Positions 29,945 to 39,255 of a stretch of DNA of 64,000 nucleotides are shown piece by piece (the first letter of the stretch is position 1; each line of letters starts with the position of its first letter). The translations under genes and the position numbers were made by a program. Below the pieces are notes generated by a model. That model did no database searches. It had not been told where the DNA came from and saw nothing but the letters and a program-made list of their open reading frames with translations. The stretch is from Scheffersomyces stipitis CBS 6054 (lineage: Eukaryota; Ascomycota; Pichiomycetes; Serinales; Debaryomycetaceae), in assembly GCF_000209165.1 (NCBI RefSeq), contig NC_009045.1, positions 1,054,001 through 1,118,000 on the forward strand, in the 5' to 3' direction.

Positions 29945-30121
29945 TTACTTAGTCTCTTCTGTTTGTTCTTGTACCTTCTCAAGAACCTGCTTTCTGGCCA
30001 CAACTTCATCGTTGACTCTTCCAGTGACGTAATCACCAATAAGAGCAAACGCAAACGTCGAGACTCCGATATAGTAACGGGCCTTGACAGGCAAGGCGTT
30101 CCATCTGGCTAAGAGTCCCAT
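29945..30121 (-). CDS. Small single-span protein, probably mitochondrial, 58 residues
   Basis: An ATG at 30121 opens a 58-codon frame ending TAA at 29945. The product starts MGLLARWNALPVKARYYIG: Arg-bearing, without acidic residues, like a mitochondrial inner-membrane microprotein. A short hydrophobic segment follows at about 18-32 (YIGVSTFAFALIGDYV), then a charged amphipathic tail rich in Glu, Lys and Gln (VARKQVLEKVQEQTEE). The ATG context (AACAAAATGG) is good, codon use is like the neighbours, and it lies in a divergent arrangement 160 bases from DPH7. I cannot name the family; a small respiratory-complex subunit or assembly protein is the most natural guess. A homology search would settle whether it is conserved. 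Confidence 0.65.
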   Translation of the reverse strand: MGLLARWNALPVKARYYIGVSTFAFALIGDYVTGRVNDEVVARKQVLEKVQEQTEETK

Positions 30122-30281
30122 TTTGTTATTCTAGAAGAAAATAAGTTCTGAAAAATTGTAGAATCCAACTTGCATTTAAATCGTAGTTTTTATGGTAGCG
30201 CCGTAGAATAAGAAGGGCATCGATTTCTCCAGGTTTTCTACCAGATTCGGCAATTTTCATTTCTGAAGCAGAAGTTGCAAA

Positions 30282-31358
30282 ATGCATGAAATCAAGCAGA
30301 GATTGGCCGTAACAAAGACGGAGTTACCTCCGTGCTGTTTGCGGATCCATCCTGCTGACAATTCAGTGGTTATCCTCGGAACTTACAAGCTTGAGGATGG
30401 AGGAACCAGAAATGGTTCTTTGGATATTTACAAGTACGATAAAGATAGTGCTAAAGACGAGAGTGAAAAGTTGAGGTTATTGAAAAGGTATGCTACCGGG
30501 AGTGCTATTCTAGACTTGAAGTTCAGTCCTTTTGACGACACCATACTTGTTTCAGCACATTCTACTGGGAACATCCAAATCTGGAAATTTTCAGCTGAAG
30601 ACACCAGTCTTAGAATGGAGAAGAGTTTCCAAGTTCTGGAAGATTCGGAGGTGCTTATCACGTCTGTTTTCTTCTCCCCTATCGAGAGGCATAGAATTCT
30701 AGCTACTACTACATCAGGGGATCTGGCTATTGTGAATTTACAAGATTTTTCAATACAATGGCTAGACACGGCTCATGACTTGGAGTGCTGGACTGGCTCC
30801 TTTGGAGAGCTTGGAGAGCTTCAGAATGTAGTTTTCACAGGAGGAGATGACTCAAAGCTTATTGCACACGACTTAAGAACACAAGAAGCTATCTGGCAAA
30901 CAGGACACCGTCATCACGAAGCTGGAGTCGTTTCCATTTTGTCGCCTGGTCAAAACTGGAACATGGACAATTCTCACCAGCTATGGACCGGATCCTATGA
31001 TGACCATTTGAGGATTCTAGATCTTCGAGTCATGGACAGGGCCAATCCCTCATTGATTCCAGGGTACATACCGAAGGTCCTCCAGCTGGAAAACTTGGGT
31101 GGAGGAGTATGGAGACTCATTCCCAGTCCGTTGAGTGATGACAATAGACTTCTTACCTGTTGTATGTACGATGGAGCCAGAATTGTATCAACTGAAGAAA
31201 TGAACTCGGGAGAATTTGTTGTTAGAAAGTATTTCAAAAGGGATCATGAGAGTATGTGCTACGGTGGAGACTGGGCTTCTTCTGGCGAGTTTGTGGTGAC
31301 TTGTTCGTTTTATGACAACGTCGTTCAGGTATGGTCACCAGATTCTGTTGATGGGTAG
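30282..31358 (+). CDS. DPH7: Diphthine methyl ester hydrolase, WD40 protein of diphthamide synthesis
   Basis: 358 residues (yeast Dph7/Rrt2: 387). The enzyme removes the extra methyl group from methylated diphthine on elongation factor 2, so that Dph6 can amidate it to diphthamide. The sequence is a WD40 beta-propeller: FSPFDDTILVSAHSTGNIQIWKF, VFTGGDDSKLIAHDLR and LWTGSYDDHLRILDLRVM are recognisable blades. NLGGGVWRLIPSP and the C-terminal HESMCYGGDW plus TCSFYDNVVQVW are the blocks that distinguish Dph7 from other WD proteins. The ATG at 30282 precedes the first blade. The gene is divergent from the small gene at 29945 and convergent with VRP1. Confidence 0.85.
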   Translation: MHEIKQRLAVTKTELPPCCLRIHPADNSVVILGTYKLEDGGTRNGSLDIYKYDKDSAKDESEKLRLLKRYATGSAILDLKFSPFDDTILVSAHSTGNIQIWKFSAEDTSLRMEKSFQVLEDSEVLITSVFFSPIERHRILATTTSGDLAIVNLQDFSIQWLDTAHDLECWTGSFGELGELQNVVFTGGDDSKLIAHDLRTQEAIWQTGHRHHEAGVVSILSPGQNWNMDNSHQLWTGSYDDHLRILDLRVMDRANPSLIPGYIPKVLQLENLGGGVWRLIPSPLSDDNRLLTCCMYDGARIVSTEEMNSGEFVVRKYFKRDHESMCYGGDWASSGEFVVTCSFYDNVVQVWSPDSVDG

Positions 31359-31540
31359 ACTTGATGTAGTTAGTTACTAAAGAGAAAATGAAAAAGGCAT
31401 GCGAGCTTAAAACTCCACTAGTATCAAACAGAACTTACATATATCACATCTACAACTAAGCAAGACAGTAAAAACTTTTCATGACGTGTATTACCATAAC
31501 TAAGCAAATACGATCCGTATTAATCGTATACAATTTTCTT

Positions 31541-33928
31541 TCATACAAATGCATTCAAGTTCAATGGAACAGAAGAGCCTCTTCCACTAGGATACAACTT
31601 CTCTGCCTTGCCGTGTTCTCCATACCTACGAGGGTTTGGAAGCGAGTTTGCATTCACAAACTTGAACCGCTTGTCCTCTATAACAATCTTGGTAGCTCCA
31701 TTGGAATCTCCGTTTCGTTGCAGTGAAGGGTTTATCGTATAAGCCAGCGCTGAGATTTTACGTAACGACAGACCTGCTTGTTGTTGAGAGTCCAACGTAC
31801 CTCTATAAGCTGATTGCGCAGCAGCAGTAGCAGGAGATTGACCAGGAGGTGGTGGTGGAGGAGCAGCCTTCTTGTACGCTGATTTTGGGGGTGGAGTTGG
31901 TTCTGAAGGTGGAGGAGGTGGAGGTGCAGAGTTTGGAATATGTGGAGGTAAACCCACGGGAATTTGTGGAGGTAAACCTACAGGAATATGCGGAGGTGAA
32001 GAGAAAGATGGAGCTGTAGGACTTTCAGGTGACTCCGGAATCGAGAGGTCCCCAGAAGATGCAAAGGAAGAAGGAGAAGTGGGCTCTTGTGTAGTTGGTT
32101 GTGAAACTGAAAGAGGAGGTGGAATTTGAATAGAAGAAGGAATAGGAGGAGCAGCTACAGGAATAGATGGAATACGCACTGGTGGAACAGAAGAAGAAGG
32201 AATCGGTGGAGCTTTAGGAGGTAATGAAGGAATTGACGAAGGTATTGGTGGTGCTGATGGAATTGATGGAGGTGGTGGTGGGATATTACGTACAGGAGGT
32301 GGAATTGAAGGTATTCTTTGTTCTGAAGGTAAAGGTATAGATGATGTCGGTTTTGGAACTGGTGGTACAAAAGAAGGTCTAGGAGCAGCTGTTCCTATAG
32401 AAGAAGGAGGTGTACTTGAAGCAGGGACAGCATCTGCCGTAGAGTAGCCACTGGAGCCGTCAACTACGAAAGCATCGTTACGTTTTGCATTTATTTGGGC
32501 CAAAAATGGCAATCCTCCCCCTGCTATTGGAGCAGCCGGAGCTTTGGTGGCAGATTTGGAGGGAGAACCGGAGGAAAAGGCCGATAAAGATGGTGCTGGA
32601 GGAGCATTTGGAGGTGGAGGTGGAGGAGGTGGTGGTCCTGAATTAATAGGAGGTGGTGGTGGCGCTGGTGGAGCTGGAGGAGGTGGTGGAGCTGTGTTTC
32701 TTGCTGGTAGCGATGAAGGAATGGATGGAGGAAGTGAGGATGGGATTGGAGGAGGTGGTGGAGGAGCATCTGTAGGTAAAGCTGGAGCTCTTTGAGATAA
32801 AGAAGGAGCCTTATGCGAAGAGGTGCCTGTAGAAGGTACTGACTCTACGACGTGACTCTCATTTCTTTTGGCATTAATTTGAGCCAAAAAAGGAAGTCCT
32901 CCAGCAGGCAAACCTGAGATCTTAGGTGTTGAACCAGCTGATAACGACGGCGCAGGCCCTGGAGGTGGAGGTGGACCCGGAGGTGGAGGTGGACCTGGAG
33001 GTGGAGGTGGACCTGGAGGTGGAGGAGGTGCCAGGTGTCCAGGAATGGGAGGAGCTCCAGAAGGAAGAGGAGGTGGAATTGGCGAAGTTCTTCTTTCCTC
33101 AAACGAGCCAATTGATGAGATACTCTCCGACTTCAAGTGCTGCGACTTCTTGGGTCTACTGGGTGGAAGTTTTGGCATTTTTCCAGATACTGGAGGTGGT
33201 GGAGCACCTGTTGGAACCGGAGGAGCACCAGATGGAAGCGGAGGAGCACCAGCTGGAAGTGGAGGAGCGCTAGGAGGAATCGAGGGCACCCCAGAAGGAG
33301 GTATAGAAGAAGAAGAAGTTTTACGATGAGAAGGACGAGAAGAAGGCATGGATGGAATTGGTGGCACTCCAGTTGGCACTGGTGGTACCGCTGAAGGAAC
33401 TGGTGGTACCCCTGAAGGAACTGGAGGTGCTTCGGTGATGGAATTCTTCTTATGAGGTCTAGAAGAAGGAGCGTGAGGTCCCGAAGTTGAACCAGATGGT
33501 ATTTTCGTTTGAGAATTGCCGAATCCAGGAATTGGAATCTTGGGAGCTGAGGCTGGAATGATACCCTGCCTGTTATCTTTATTCACGTGTTTAAGTTTGG
33601 GAACTCCTCCTCCAGCAAAAATATCACCTAATTGAGGAGCCCCAGAAGGAACTGGAGGGACCGCAGAATGCGACGATGCACCAACAGGATGCGAGGAAGG
33701 GGCTGAAGACATTCCTGACCCTGGAGCTGACACACCTACAGACATCTTGCTGTCGATTAAAGGCTTCAGCTTATCGACGGTGACAGTCTTGTTGAGCTTC
33801 ATACCTTTCCGGATATCGCCCAAAAGCGCATCTCTGCCAGGAGTCACACGTGGAGGAGGCGCTGATGCGCTCCCGCCTAGCAGTGGAGGAGGTGGAGGAG
33901 GTGGTGGGGGAGGTGGTGGACCAGCCAT
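31541..33928 (-). CDS. VRP1: Verprolin, WIP homologue, actin and Las17 binding
   Basis: 795 residues, extremely proline-rich, similar in size to yeast Vrp1 (817). It binds actin monomers and the WASP protein Las17, and type I myosins, at endocytic actin patches. After 12 consecutive prolines (4-15) comes an actin-binding WH2 motif at about 30-48 (RDALLGDIRKGMKLNKT). The body is made of SGAPP/SAPP-type proline repeats. Two near-identical motifs, GLPFLAQINAKRN, separated by about 130 residues, resemble a second class of WH2-like sites. The C-terminus (FKFVNANSLPNPRRYG to SSVPLNLNAFV) is the Las17-binding domain. On the other strand the proline repeats read as long Gly/Glu-rich frames, which are shadows. 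A TCACGTGA octamer lies 104 bases upstream. Confidence 0.93.
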   Translation of the reverse strand: MAGPPPPPPPPPPPPLLGGSASAPPPRVTPGRDALLGDIRKGMKLNKTVTVDKLKPLIDSKMSVGVSAPGSGMSSAPSSHPVGASSHSAVPPVPSGAPQLGDIFAGGGVPKLKHVNKDNRQGIIPASAPKIPIPGFGNSQTKIPSGSTSGPHAPSSRPHKKNSITEAPPVPSGVPPVPSAVPPVPTGVPPIPSMPSSRPSHRKTSSSSIPPSGVPSIPPSAPPLPAGAPPLPSGAPPVPTGAPPPPVSGKMPKLPPSRPKKSQHLKSESISSIGSFEERRTSPIPPPLPSGAPPIPGHLAPPPPPGPPPPPGPPPPPGPPPPPGPAPSLSAGSTPKISGLPAGGLPFLAQINAKRNESHVVESVPSTGTSSHKAPSLSQRAPALPTDAPPPPPPIPSSLPPSIPSSLPARNTAPPPPPAPPAPPPPPINSGPPPPPPPPPNAPPAPSLSAFSSGSPSKSATKAPAAPIAGGGLPFLAQINAKRNDAFVVDGSSGYSTADAVPASSTPPSSIGTAAPRPSFVPPVPKPTSSIPLPSEQRIPSIPPPVRNIPPPPPSIPSAPPIPSSIPSLPPKAPPIPSSSVPPVRIPSIPVAAPPIPSSIQIPPPLSVSQPTTQEPTSPSSFASSGDLSIPESPESPTAPSFSSPPHIPVGLPPQIPVGLPPHIPNSAPPPPPPSEPTPPPKSAYKKAAPPPPPPGQSPATAAAQSAYRGTLDSQQQAGLSLRKISALAYTINPSLQRNGDSNGATKIVIEDKRFKFVNANSLPNPRRYGEHGKAEKLYPSGRGSSVPLNLNAFV

Positions 33929-34372
33929 TGGATGAGATTGGTCGGTTTATGTGTAAATAGAGAGAAGGACAATTAGTGAAAAGTCGAAGGTTGGAATTGA
34001 AGGTTGATTTATGTGGGGCTGTGTGCAGGGATCACGTGACAGGTTGCAAAACATATATGGACAAATATGTTATGTACTTGGTATAAGGTTTCCTATACAG
34101 TGATGAATATGTTCAATATGTATTGTGAATCGGGCAGTGTGATTGAGTTCACTACTTGTTTAAGCTCTTTTTTTGACTTTTTTATGACTCTTTTTGCTTG
34201 AGTACATGTGCTTCTGTATAAGTGCAATAAAGTATAGCTGCGAAAAACATAGCCACGCCAATTTCAATTTTTTACTATCTCTTATTCTATCTTTGATGTT
34301 TTCTGTATTATCATGATTTATTGTTTCTATCCACTTTATATATTTTCTATAGCTCCTTTTCTATAACTTTAC
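33929..34372. promoter_or_regulatory. VRP1 promoter and ALG7 3' flank
   Basis: 444 bases. VRP1 transcription starts at the low-coordinate end; the Cbf1-type octamer TCACGTGA is at 34032-34039. The higher part is AT-rich with TTTTT tracts and belongs to the 3' flank of ALG7. No gene seen. Confidence 0.5.
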
Positions 34373-35860
34373 CTACTTTACTCCCCAGCTCAAATTATCA
34401 TAGCCAAACATCCATGGTCCCACAGTGTGTCTTACAAAGATCATGGCAATGCCGATAGTCAATTGCACCATCAAGATCACGACACAAAGGGTGTCTTCAC
34501 GTAACGGACCGAACCACACAAGGAACAAGTTGATCAAGGTCATGTTGGAGAACTCCTTGATCTCATTAGTTTCCGCATCTCTCTTGAGGTGGATCAACCG
34601 GAACTTCTCCAACACCGTAAGCATGGCTACTCCTACAAAAGCCTTGTGTTTCAATTCGCCGTAGCTCGGGGTCATAAGTCCGGAGTCCTTATTGAACTTG
34701 GGCAATCTGTGTCTTGGGCACGGTACGATGCCAAACAACTGCGGCACAGAGTAGACAAAGTTGAGAATCTGGGGCAAGAGGAACAACAACAACGTCTTGG
34801 AGAAATGGCCTAAGATTGCAACAATTGCAAACACCATGCCACTGAAGTAGCAATAAGTATCACCTACAAACACCTTGGAAGGGTACCAGTTGAACGAGAG
34901 AAGCCCCAACGATACACCCATAAAGGGTACGATGAATATCACCGAAAATAAGTGGAAGTCGTACGCTTCCCCTGAGATGTTGTCGGAGAGCAAGTAGCAA
35001 GCGTCGTTGACGAGGACAATCAAGCCAAGAACAATTGATTGGCCCACTTCTAAACCGTTAATCCCAGCCAAGATGTTAATGGAATTTGGTGAGAAAATAG
35101 AAACAGCAGACATGTAGCCGTAGTAGAACACTCCCAAATCGATCAACTTAGGAGTTGCTTTAGGTACCTCATAATCTGCTGCCAAGGTACTGAACGACAA
35201 GCCCGTGACCTTCGTAACAAAATGATTGCCTATGCGGATGACACTGTTAAGGACGTAGATCAACAAGTCTCCACCAGGCAAGTCGGTGACAAAAGTAGGC
35301 ACCACGATCGACGTCACCGAGAAATCGACGTAGTAGACGATTAGCAACGGCAACGATGCTACGGCAGGAAGGAAGAATTTGTGTCTCCACCTGATATCAA
35401 AGAGGTCGTCGAGGAACCCTAGAAGCGTCGTACTCTGCAAACACAAAATGGCACTCAAGTACTCAGCCAACTTGTTGTGCGGAAACAACCGCACGTTGGA
35501 TATCGACTGGTACTGGGCTTTGTAATTATCAGAGATACTTGAATCGTTGGAAAGAGACGTGAAGAGAACTAAGTACTTGAAGAATACAAACGGAATAAGC
35601 CCAAACATCAAGAACAAGTAGGTCACCGCCGAAACGATACCCATGGACTCAGCGATATAGTCAACAGGAGGCGGTTTCAGAAGATCACGCCCTTTGAGTC
35701 CAATACGGATAAAACTTGGTGCAACTCGTGGAATCAAACTAACTGTCACTACATACCCAATCCCAGCAAAGGCTACCAGAGCCTGGAGTGGATTGTTGGG
35801 GGTTATGAGCGCAACAGAAGCCACGAGCACCGAGAGCCGAAAAAGTCTCAGACGAAACAT
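34373..35860 (-). CDS. ALG7: UDP-GlcNAc:dolichyl-phosphate GlcNAc-1-phosphotransferase
   Basis: 495 residues from the ATG at 35860 (yeast Alg7: 448); a GTG six codons earlier is in frame but not a likely start. It catalyses the first step of dolichol-linked oligosaccharide synthesis, the tunicamycin-sensitive transfer of GlcNAc-1-phosphate to dolichyl phosphate at the ER. It is a multi-span membrane protein of the Glycos_transf_4 family. Key blocks are LLGFLDDLFDIRWRHKFFLP near 147-167 with the catalytic Asp pair, GINGLEVGQS (asparagine/glycine motif on loop D), KVFVGDTYCYFSGM, and a C-terminal ILNFVYSVPQLFGIVPCPRHRLP block. The extra length is in the region before the DD motif. No ER retrieval signal is needed in this family. 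Confidence 0.93.
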   Translation of the reverse strand: MFRLRLFRLSVLVASVALITPNNPLQALVAFAGIGYVVTVSLIPRVAPSFIRIGLKGRDLLKPPPVDYIAESMGIVSAVTYLFLMFGLIPFVFFKYLVLFTSLSNDSSISDNYKAQYQSISNVRLFPHNKLAEYLSAILCLQSTTLLGFLDDLFDIRWRHKFFLPAVASLPLLIVYYVDFSVTSIVVPTFVTDLPGGDLLIYVLNSVIRIGNHFVTKVTGLSFSTLAADYEVPKATPKLIDLGVFYYGYMSAVSIFSPNSINILAGINGLEVGQSIVLGLIVLVNDACYLLSDNISGEAYDFHLFSVIFIVPFMGVSLGLLSFNWYPSKVFVGDTYCYFSGMVFAIVAILGHFSKTLLLFLLPQILNFVYSVPQLFGIVPCPRHRLPKFNKDSGLMTPSYGELKHKAFVGVAMLTVLEKFRLIHLKRDAETNEIKEFSNMTLINLFLVWFGPLREDTLCVVILMVQLTIGIAMIFVRHTVGPWMFGYDNLSWGVK

Positions 35861-35977
35861 TGTAGGATTATATTTCACCTTTGAATAGATACTTTCACGG
35901 TTTTCTATTTCAAAGAAACAAAGTCGAAATATAGCTGATTATAAAGAAGTGAAAAATATTGAATTTGTTAATCTCGA

Positions 35978-36612
35978 TTAAAAATATAGCCACGTCAAAA
36001 CATCAGGAGTGCATACAGGACAATATGGTACACTTTTCAAGTCTTTGAATATTAACAAAGAAGGAAGTTGTTCGGAAAAGAAAGTGTATTCCCATAATTC
36101 TAACAATTCTGAAACATTCTGCTTCAAGTTCCAGCCATTTCCAGTTAAGTTTTGTAGAAATGATGGAGGCTCTAAACTGTTGATATTAATGTACTGCATA
36201 TAAACGTAAACTATGTCAAAAGCTGTAAGATAACGAAGCTCGTAAAACAAGGAGAAGTTCTTTTGGTGCTCTAATAGGTGCTCTAAGATGGACACTGTAG
36301 CCTCTGTGAGAATGTTTGTTAGTTCTAGCTTTGTCTGTTTCGACACTTTCGTTTTGACTTCATGATAACTTCGATAAATTTCAATTCCTGTATATGAACA
36401 TTTCTCCATACTATTAGGCATACTTCTTAACTATGAGTCCGCCTTAAGTAGAAATTGAGATTGTGGTTCTTTATCACTCCAATTGTTTCTATTTCTACTT
36501 TTTGAATTTGTCCGAAGAAGAAGATACAATTAGCTACCAGAATTCGTTGGTGTTGTAGAATTAGCAAATTGCGTGCGGTCATTAGAAATCCAAACTGAGC
36601 CAGGTTCATCAT
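35978..36612 (-). pseudogene. Two adjacent short frames, possibly a broken regulator gene
   Basis: Two minus-strand frames, 36612-36427 (61 codons) and 36421-35978 (147 codons), lie end to end in different frames with only a few bases between them. Both begin with ATG, and both translate into helical, hydrophobic sequence (MTARNLLILQHQRILVAN; LRYLTAFDIVYVYMQYINI) that reads like the inner part of a fungal transcription-factor homology domain, though no zinc cluster is present. A single frameshift and stop would explain the split. The larger frame might instead be a small intact gene. The region is AT-rich and unlike SEH1 or ALG7 in codon use. I do not recognise a family with confidence. Confidence 0.35.
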
Positions 36613-36779
36613 ATCAAGAACTCATCACAAGATACTAGAAAACGGTCCAGAGTCTTGAAGAGTATTCAGAATATTCTGATTATAGAAATAAATTGCATAA
36701 GACGAGTCTCATAAGATAGAAATTTATTTGAAATTGAAATTGAAGGGTAACCATCAGAGATTAACAGTTATTGCCCGTT

Positions 36780-37850
36780 ATGAAACCATTCATCACTGGC
36801 CATGAGGATCTCATCCACGATATCAAGTACGACTTCTATGGAAAACACATCGCCACAGCTCTGTCAGACCAACATGTCAAAGTATTTGATCTTGATTCGT
36901 CTACCTCTTCATGGGTTTTGAACGATCTGTGGAAGGCACATGACTCACTGGTTGTAAAGGTTTCCTGGGCACATCCTGAGTTTCTGAGCTCCAAGATTCT
37001 AGCACTGTGTTCGTATGACAGGACGGTAAAAGTGTGGCAGGAACAGCCAGACGAATTACATGGATCGGGACGTAGGTGGATAAAGCTTGCTACCTTGGCA
37101 ATCGAATCTTATGGGCCCATATACGATGTTGTCTTTGCTCCTAACCATTTAGGTCTAAAATTGGGATGTGTAGGTTCAGATGGGATCTTCCGTATATATG
37201 AGCTGCTTGAGCCTAGTGATTTGCTGAACTGGGCCTTGACAACTGAAATCCCTATCCTCTCTCTGCTGTTGCCTGCTAAAAGCTTACAGAGTAGCTTTGC
37301 TATCGAATGGTGTCCGGCCAAGTTTGCCAGCACTGAAATGTTTATTGTTGTAGCTCTAGACCAAGGTTTTATCTATGGAACAGCCCCAGAAGATTCTCCG
37401 GAAAGAGGTACCTTCAGCTACGCGGAGGCTGAGCTGGAATCCAAAGCAAAGTCACTGAATAGCAAGTATATAAAGTTGTGCAATCTTCCTGAACACAATG
37501 GGTTGATTCGCTCAGTGAACTGGGCTCCTTGTATGGGCCGAAACTTTCATTTGATAGCGACAGGGTGTAAGGACGGGTATGTGCGGATATTCAAGGCTAC
37601 CGAGACGGCAGGGGAGTTGAAGATAGAGACGCTAGCCAAGTTGAACGATCACAAGCTGGAAGTCTGGCGGGTCAACTGGAATAAGACAGGTACTATCCTC
37701 TCGTCTGCTGGTGATGATGGTAAGATCCGGTTGTGGAAGTGCAACTACGTCAATGAGTGGAAATGTATGAGTGTCATCAACACCAGCAACAGAGGTGTAA
37801 ATCGTATGATTGAAGAAGAAAGCGTTCCACCGCCTACTAAATCCAAGTAG
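36780..37850 (+). CDS. SEH1: Nucleoporin and SEACAT subunit Seh1, WD40
   Basis: 356 residues from the ATG at 36780 (a TTG three codons earlier is in frame). Seh1 is a beta-propeller shared by the Nup84/Y complex of the nuclear pore and the SEA complex that regulates TORC1 at the vacuole. It opens MKPFITGHEDLIHDIKYDFYG, matching yeast MQPFDSGHDDLVHD, and contains the blades SDQHVKVFDL, SYDRTVKVW, FAPNHLGLKLGCVGSDG, ATGCKDGYVRIFK and SSAGDDGKIRLWK. Two CTG codons, at 36861 and 37005, align with serines of S. cerevisiae Seh1 (the SSDQH and SASYD positions), direct evidence for CUG-Ser decoding. The gene is convergent with NSA1, with a gap of about 110 bases. Confidence 0.94.
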   Translation: MKPFITGHEDLIHDIKYDFYGKHIATALSDQHVKVFDLDSSTSSWVLNDLWKAHDSLVVKVSWAHPEFLSSKILALCSYDRTVKVWQEQPDELHGSGRRWIKLATLAIESYGPIYDVVFAPNHLGLKLGCVGSDGIFRIYELLEPSDLLNWALTTEIPILSLLLPAKSLQSSFAIEWCPAKFASTEMFIVVALDQGFIYGTAPEDSPERGTFSYAEAELESKAKSLNSKYIKLCNLPEHNGLIRSVNWAPCMGRNFHLIATGCKDGYVRIFKATETAGELKIETLAKLNDHKLEVWRVNWNKTGTILSSAGDDGKIRLWKCNYVNEWKCMSVINTSNRGVNRMIEEESVPPPTKSK

Positions 37851-37962
37851 ACTCGACTTAGGCCAATGTGTCTTACTGTATCATATCTAAACTTTTCGTA
37901 TTTATACTTCTATAGAACTAAATGTAAAATATCTAATGCTTTTATTGTGCTTTTTGAAGACG

Positions 37963-39255
37963 CTACGACTTCTTGCGTTTGATGTCCTTCTCTTCAAGTT
38001 GATTCCACAAGTCTTCTTCATCACTTTCTTCCCTTTCCACCACTGGAAGAGTTCTCTTTCTCTTTTCCAGTTTTTTGAGCAACTCGACGTCACCAACAAT
38101 TTCCTCCTGCAGTTCCTCTTCTTCGTAATCAAGAACCACCACAGACGATACCTCTACTCCAACATACACCTTGGCAACAATTTCTCTCGAAGCTAGATCA
38201 AACACCCTGAGATATCTATCTAATCCCCCTGTGACAAGTAGCCCTTCACCGACTTCTACGCCATAGGTAGCTCCAAACTGGTCTACAAACCTGCCGAGCA
38301 ACTTGGCCACTGGCTTGATAATGTCGCCAGCTGATGCGGAATGAGTCTTGGATGCCTTGTCGTCCACTTGGATCAACGAATGTTTGGCTATCAAGTTATG
38401 CAGATCGGATATTATGACTTCACTCTCTTCCTCATTGGCAAAAGTCAAGGTGAGAATCGGCTTTTGACAAACAGTGAAGTCTCTCACTGGTCTTCGGCCA
38501 TGGTTTGTGTCATATACTCGAATTTGGCCATAGTGAGTTGCTGTGATGAACTTGTAGCCCTTTTCTGGCTGTTCTGTGAAAAATCGGATCTTAGTAATCC
38601 AAACAGGCACCCTCAAATCAAGATGGTCGTTCTTGACGTTCTTGGCTGTGAACACCACCTCAGACTTGAAATTATTTTCGACATTCTCAGTGTCAAAAAT
38701 TTCTGAAGTGATATCACTCTCATATAATTTGACAATTCTGACGTCGTTCTCTTCTCCACCATATCCAAAAATGCCTTCCACACTGGGGTTCTTGCTGAAC
38801 TCGGCAATCTCTTTACCACCAGGCAATTGCACCAAAACTGGCTCTTTATCAAACTTATCGTCGTTGAAGTTGACAAAAAACACTTTACCAGATGAAAATG
38901 CCACAGCTACAGCCTCGAGGATGTCCACAGTGAATAACGATATAGGCTTGTCACTGGAAGACACTTCCAATTTATAGTTATGCAAAAGGTTGTATTTGTA
39001 TTCGTCCTCAATTTCGTATTCATCATCTGCGATCTCATAAACAGAGAGTTCTCCGCCAATTCTGATGGCCACAAGGTACTTTTCCTGGTAGTTTATCATG
39101 TGGATTATCCTATTCTTTCTACTACAGTTAGGCTCCGTACAGAAGTTCTTCACAGAAATAGGCTGGGTAGCATCTTGCTTTGACGTGTCTGTTCCTCGGT
39201 TACAAATAACTTCTTTCACGACTCCAGTATCGTCAGAAGAGACTAGAAACTTCAT
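37963..39255 (-). CDS. NSA1: 60S ribosome biogenesis factor Nsa1 (WDR74 homologue)
   Basis: 430 residues (yeast Nsa1: 463). It is a WD40 protein of early nucleolar pre-60S particles, released by the AAA ATPase Rix7 together with other Nsa1-particle proteins. The propeller spans most of the chain; the most conserved block is FITATHYGQIRVYDTNHGRRPV, followed by LVTGGLDRYLRVFDLASRE. The acidic, then basic C-terminus (EESDEEDLWNQLEEKDIKRKKS) is the usual tail that recruits Rix7. The promoter has both PAC (GATGAG) and RRPE-like (TGAAAAATT) elements within 90 bases of the start, the classic pair for ribosome-biogenesis genes. Confidence 0.9.
   Translation of the reverse strand: MKFLVSSDDTGVVKEVICNRGTDTSKQDATQPISVKNFCTEPNCSRKNRIIHMINYQEKYLVAIRIGGELSVYEIADDEYEIEDEYKYNLLHNYKLEVSSSDKPISLFTVDILEAVAVAFSSGKVFFVNFNDDKFDKEPVLVQLPGGKEIAEFSKNPSVEGIFGYGGEENDVRIVKLYESDITSEIFDTENVENNFKSEVVFTAKNVKNDHLDLRVPVWITKIRFFTEQPEKGYKFITATHYGQIRVYDTNHGRRPVRDFTVCQKPILTLTFANEEESEVIISDLHNLIAKHSLIQVDDKASKTHSASAGDIIKPVAKLLGRFVDQFGATYGVEVGEGLLVTGGLDRYLRVFDLASREIVAKVYVGVEVSSVVVLDYEEEELQEEIVGDVELLKKLEKRKRTLPVVEREESDEEDLWNQLEEKDIKRKKS

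Noticed and set aside
31872..33394. Plus-strand glycine/glutamate-rich frames opposite VRP1
   Set aside because: They are the reverse reading of proline codon repeats in VRP1; composition is dictated by the coding strand.
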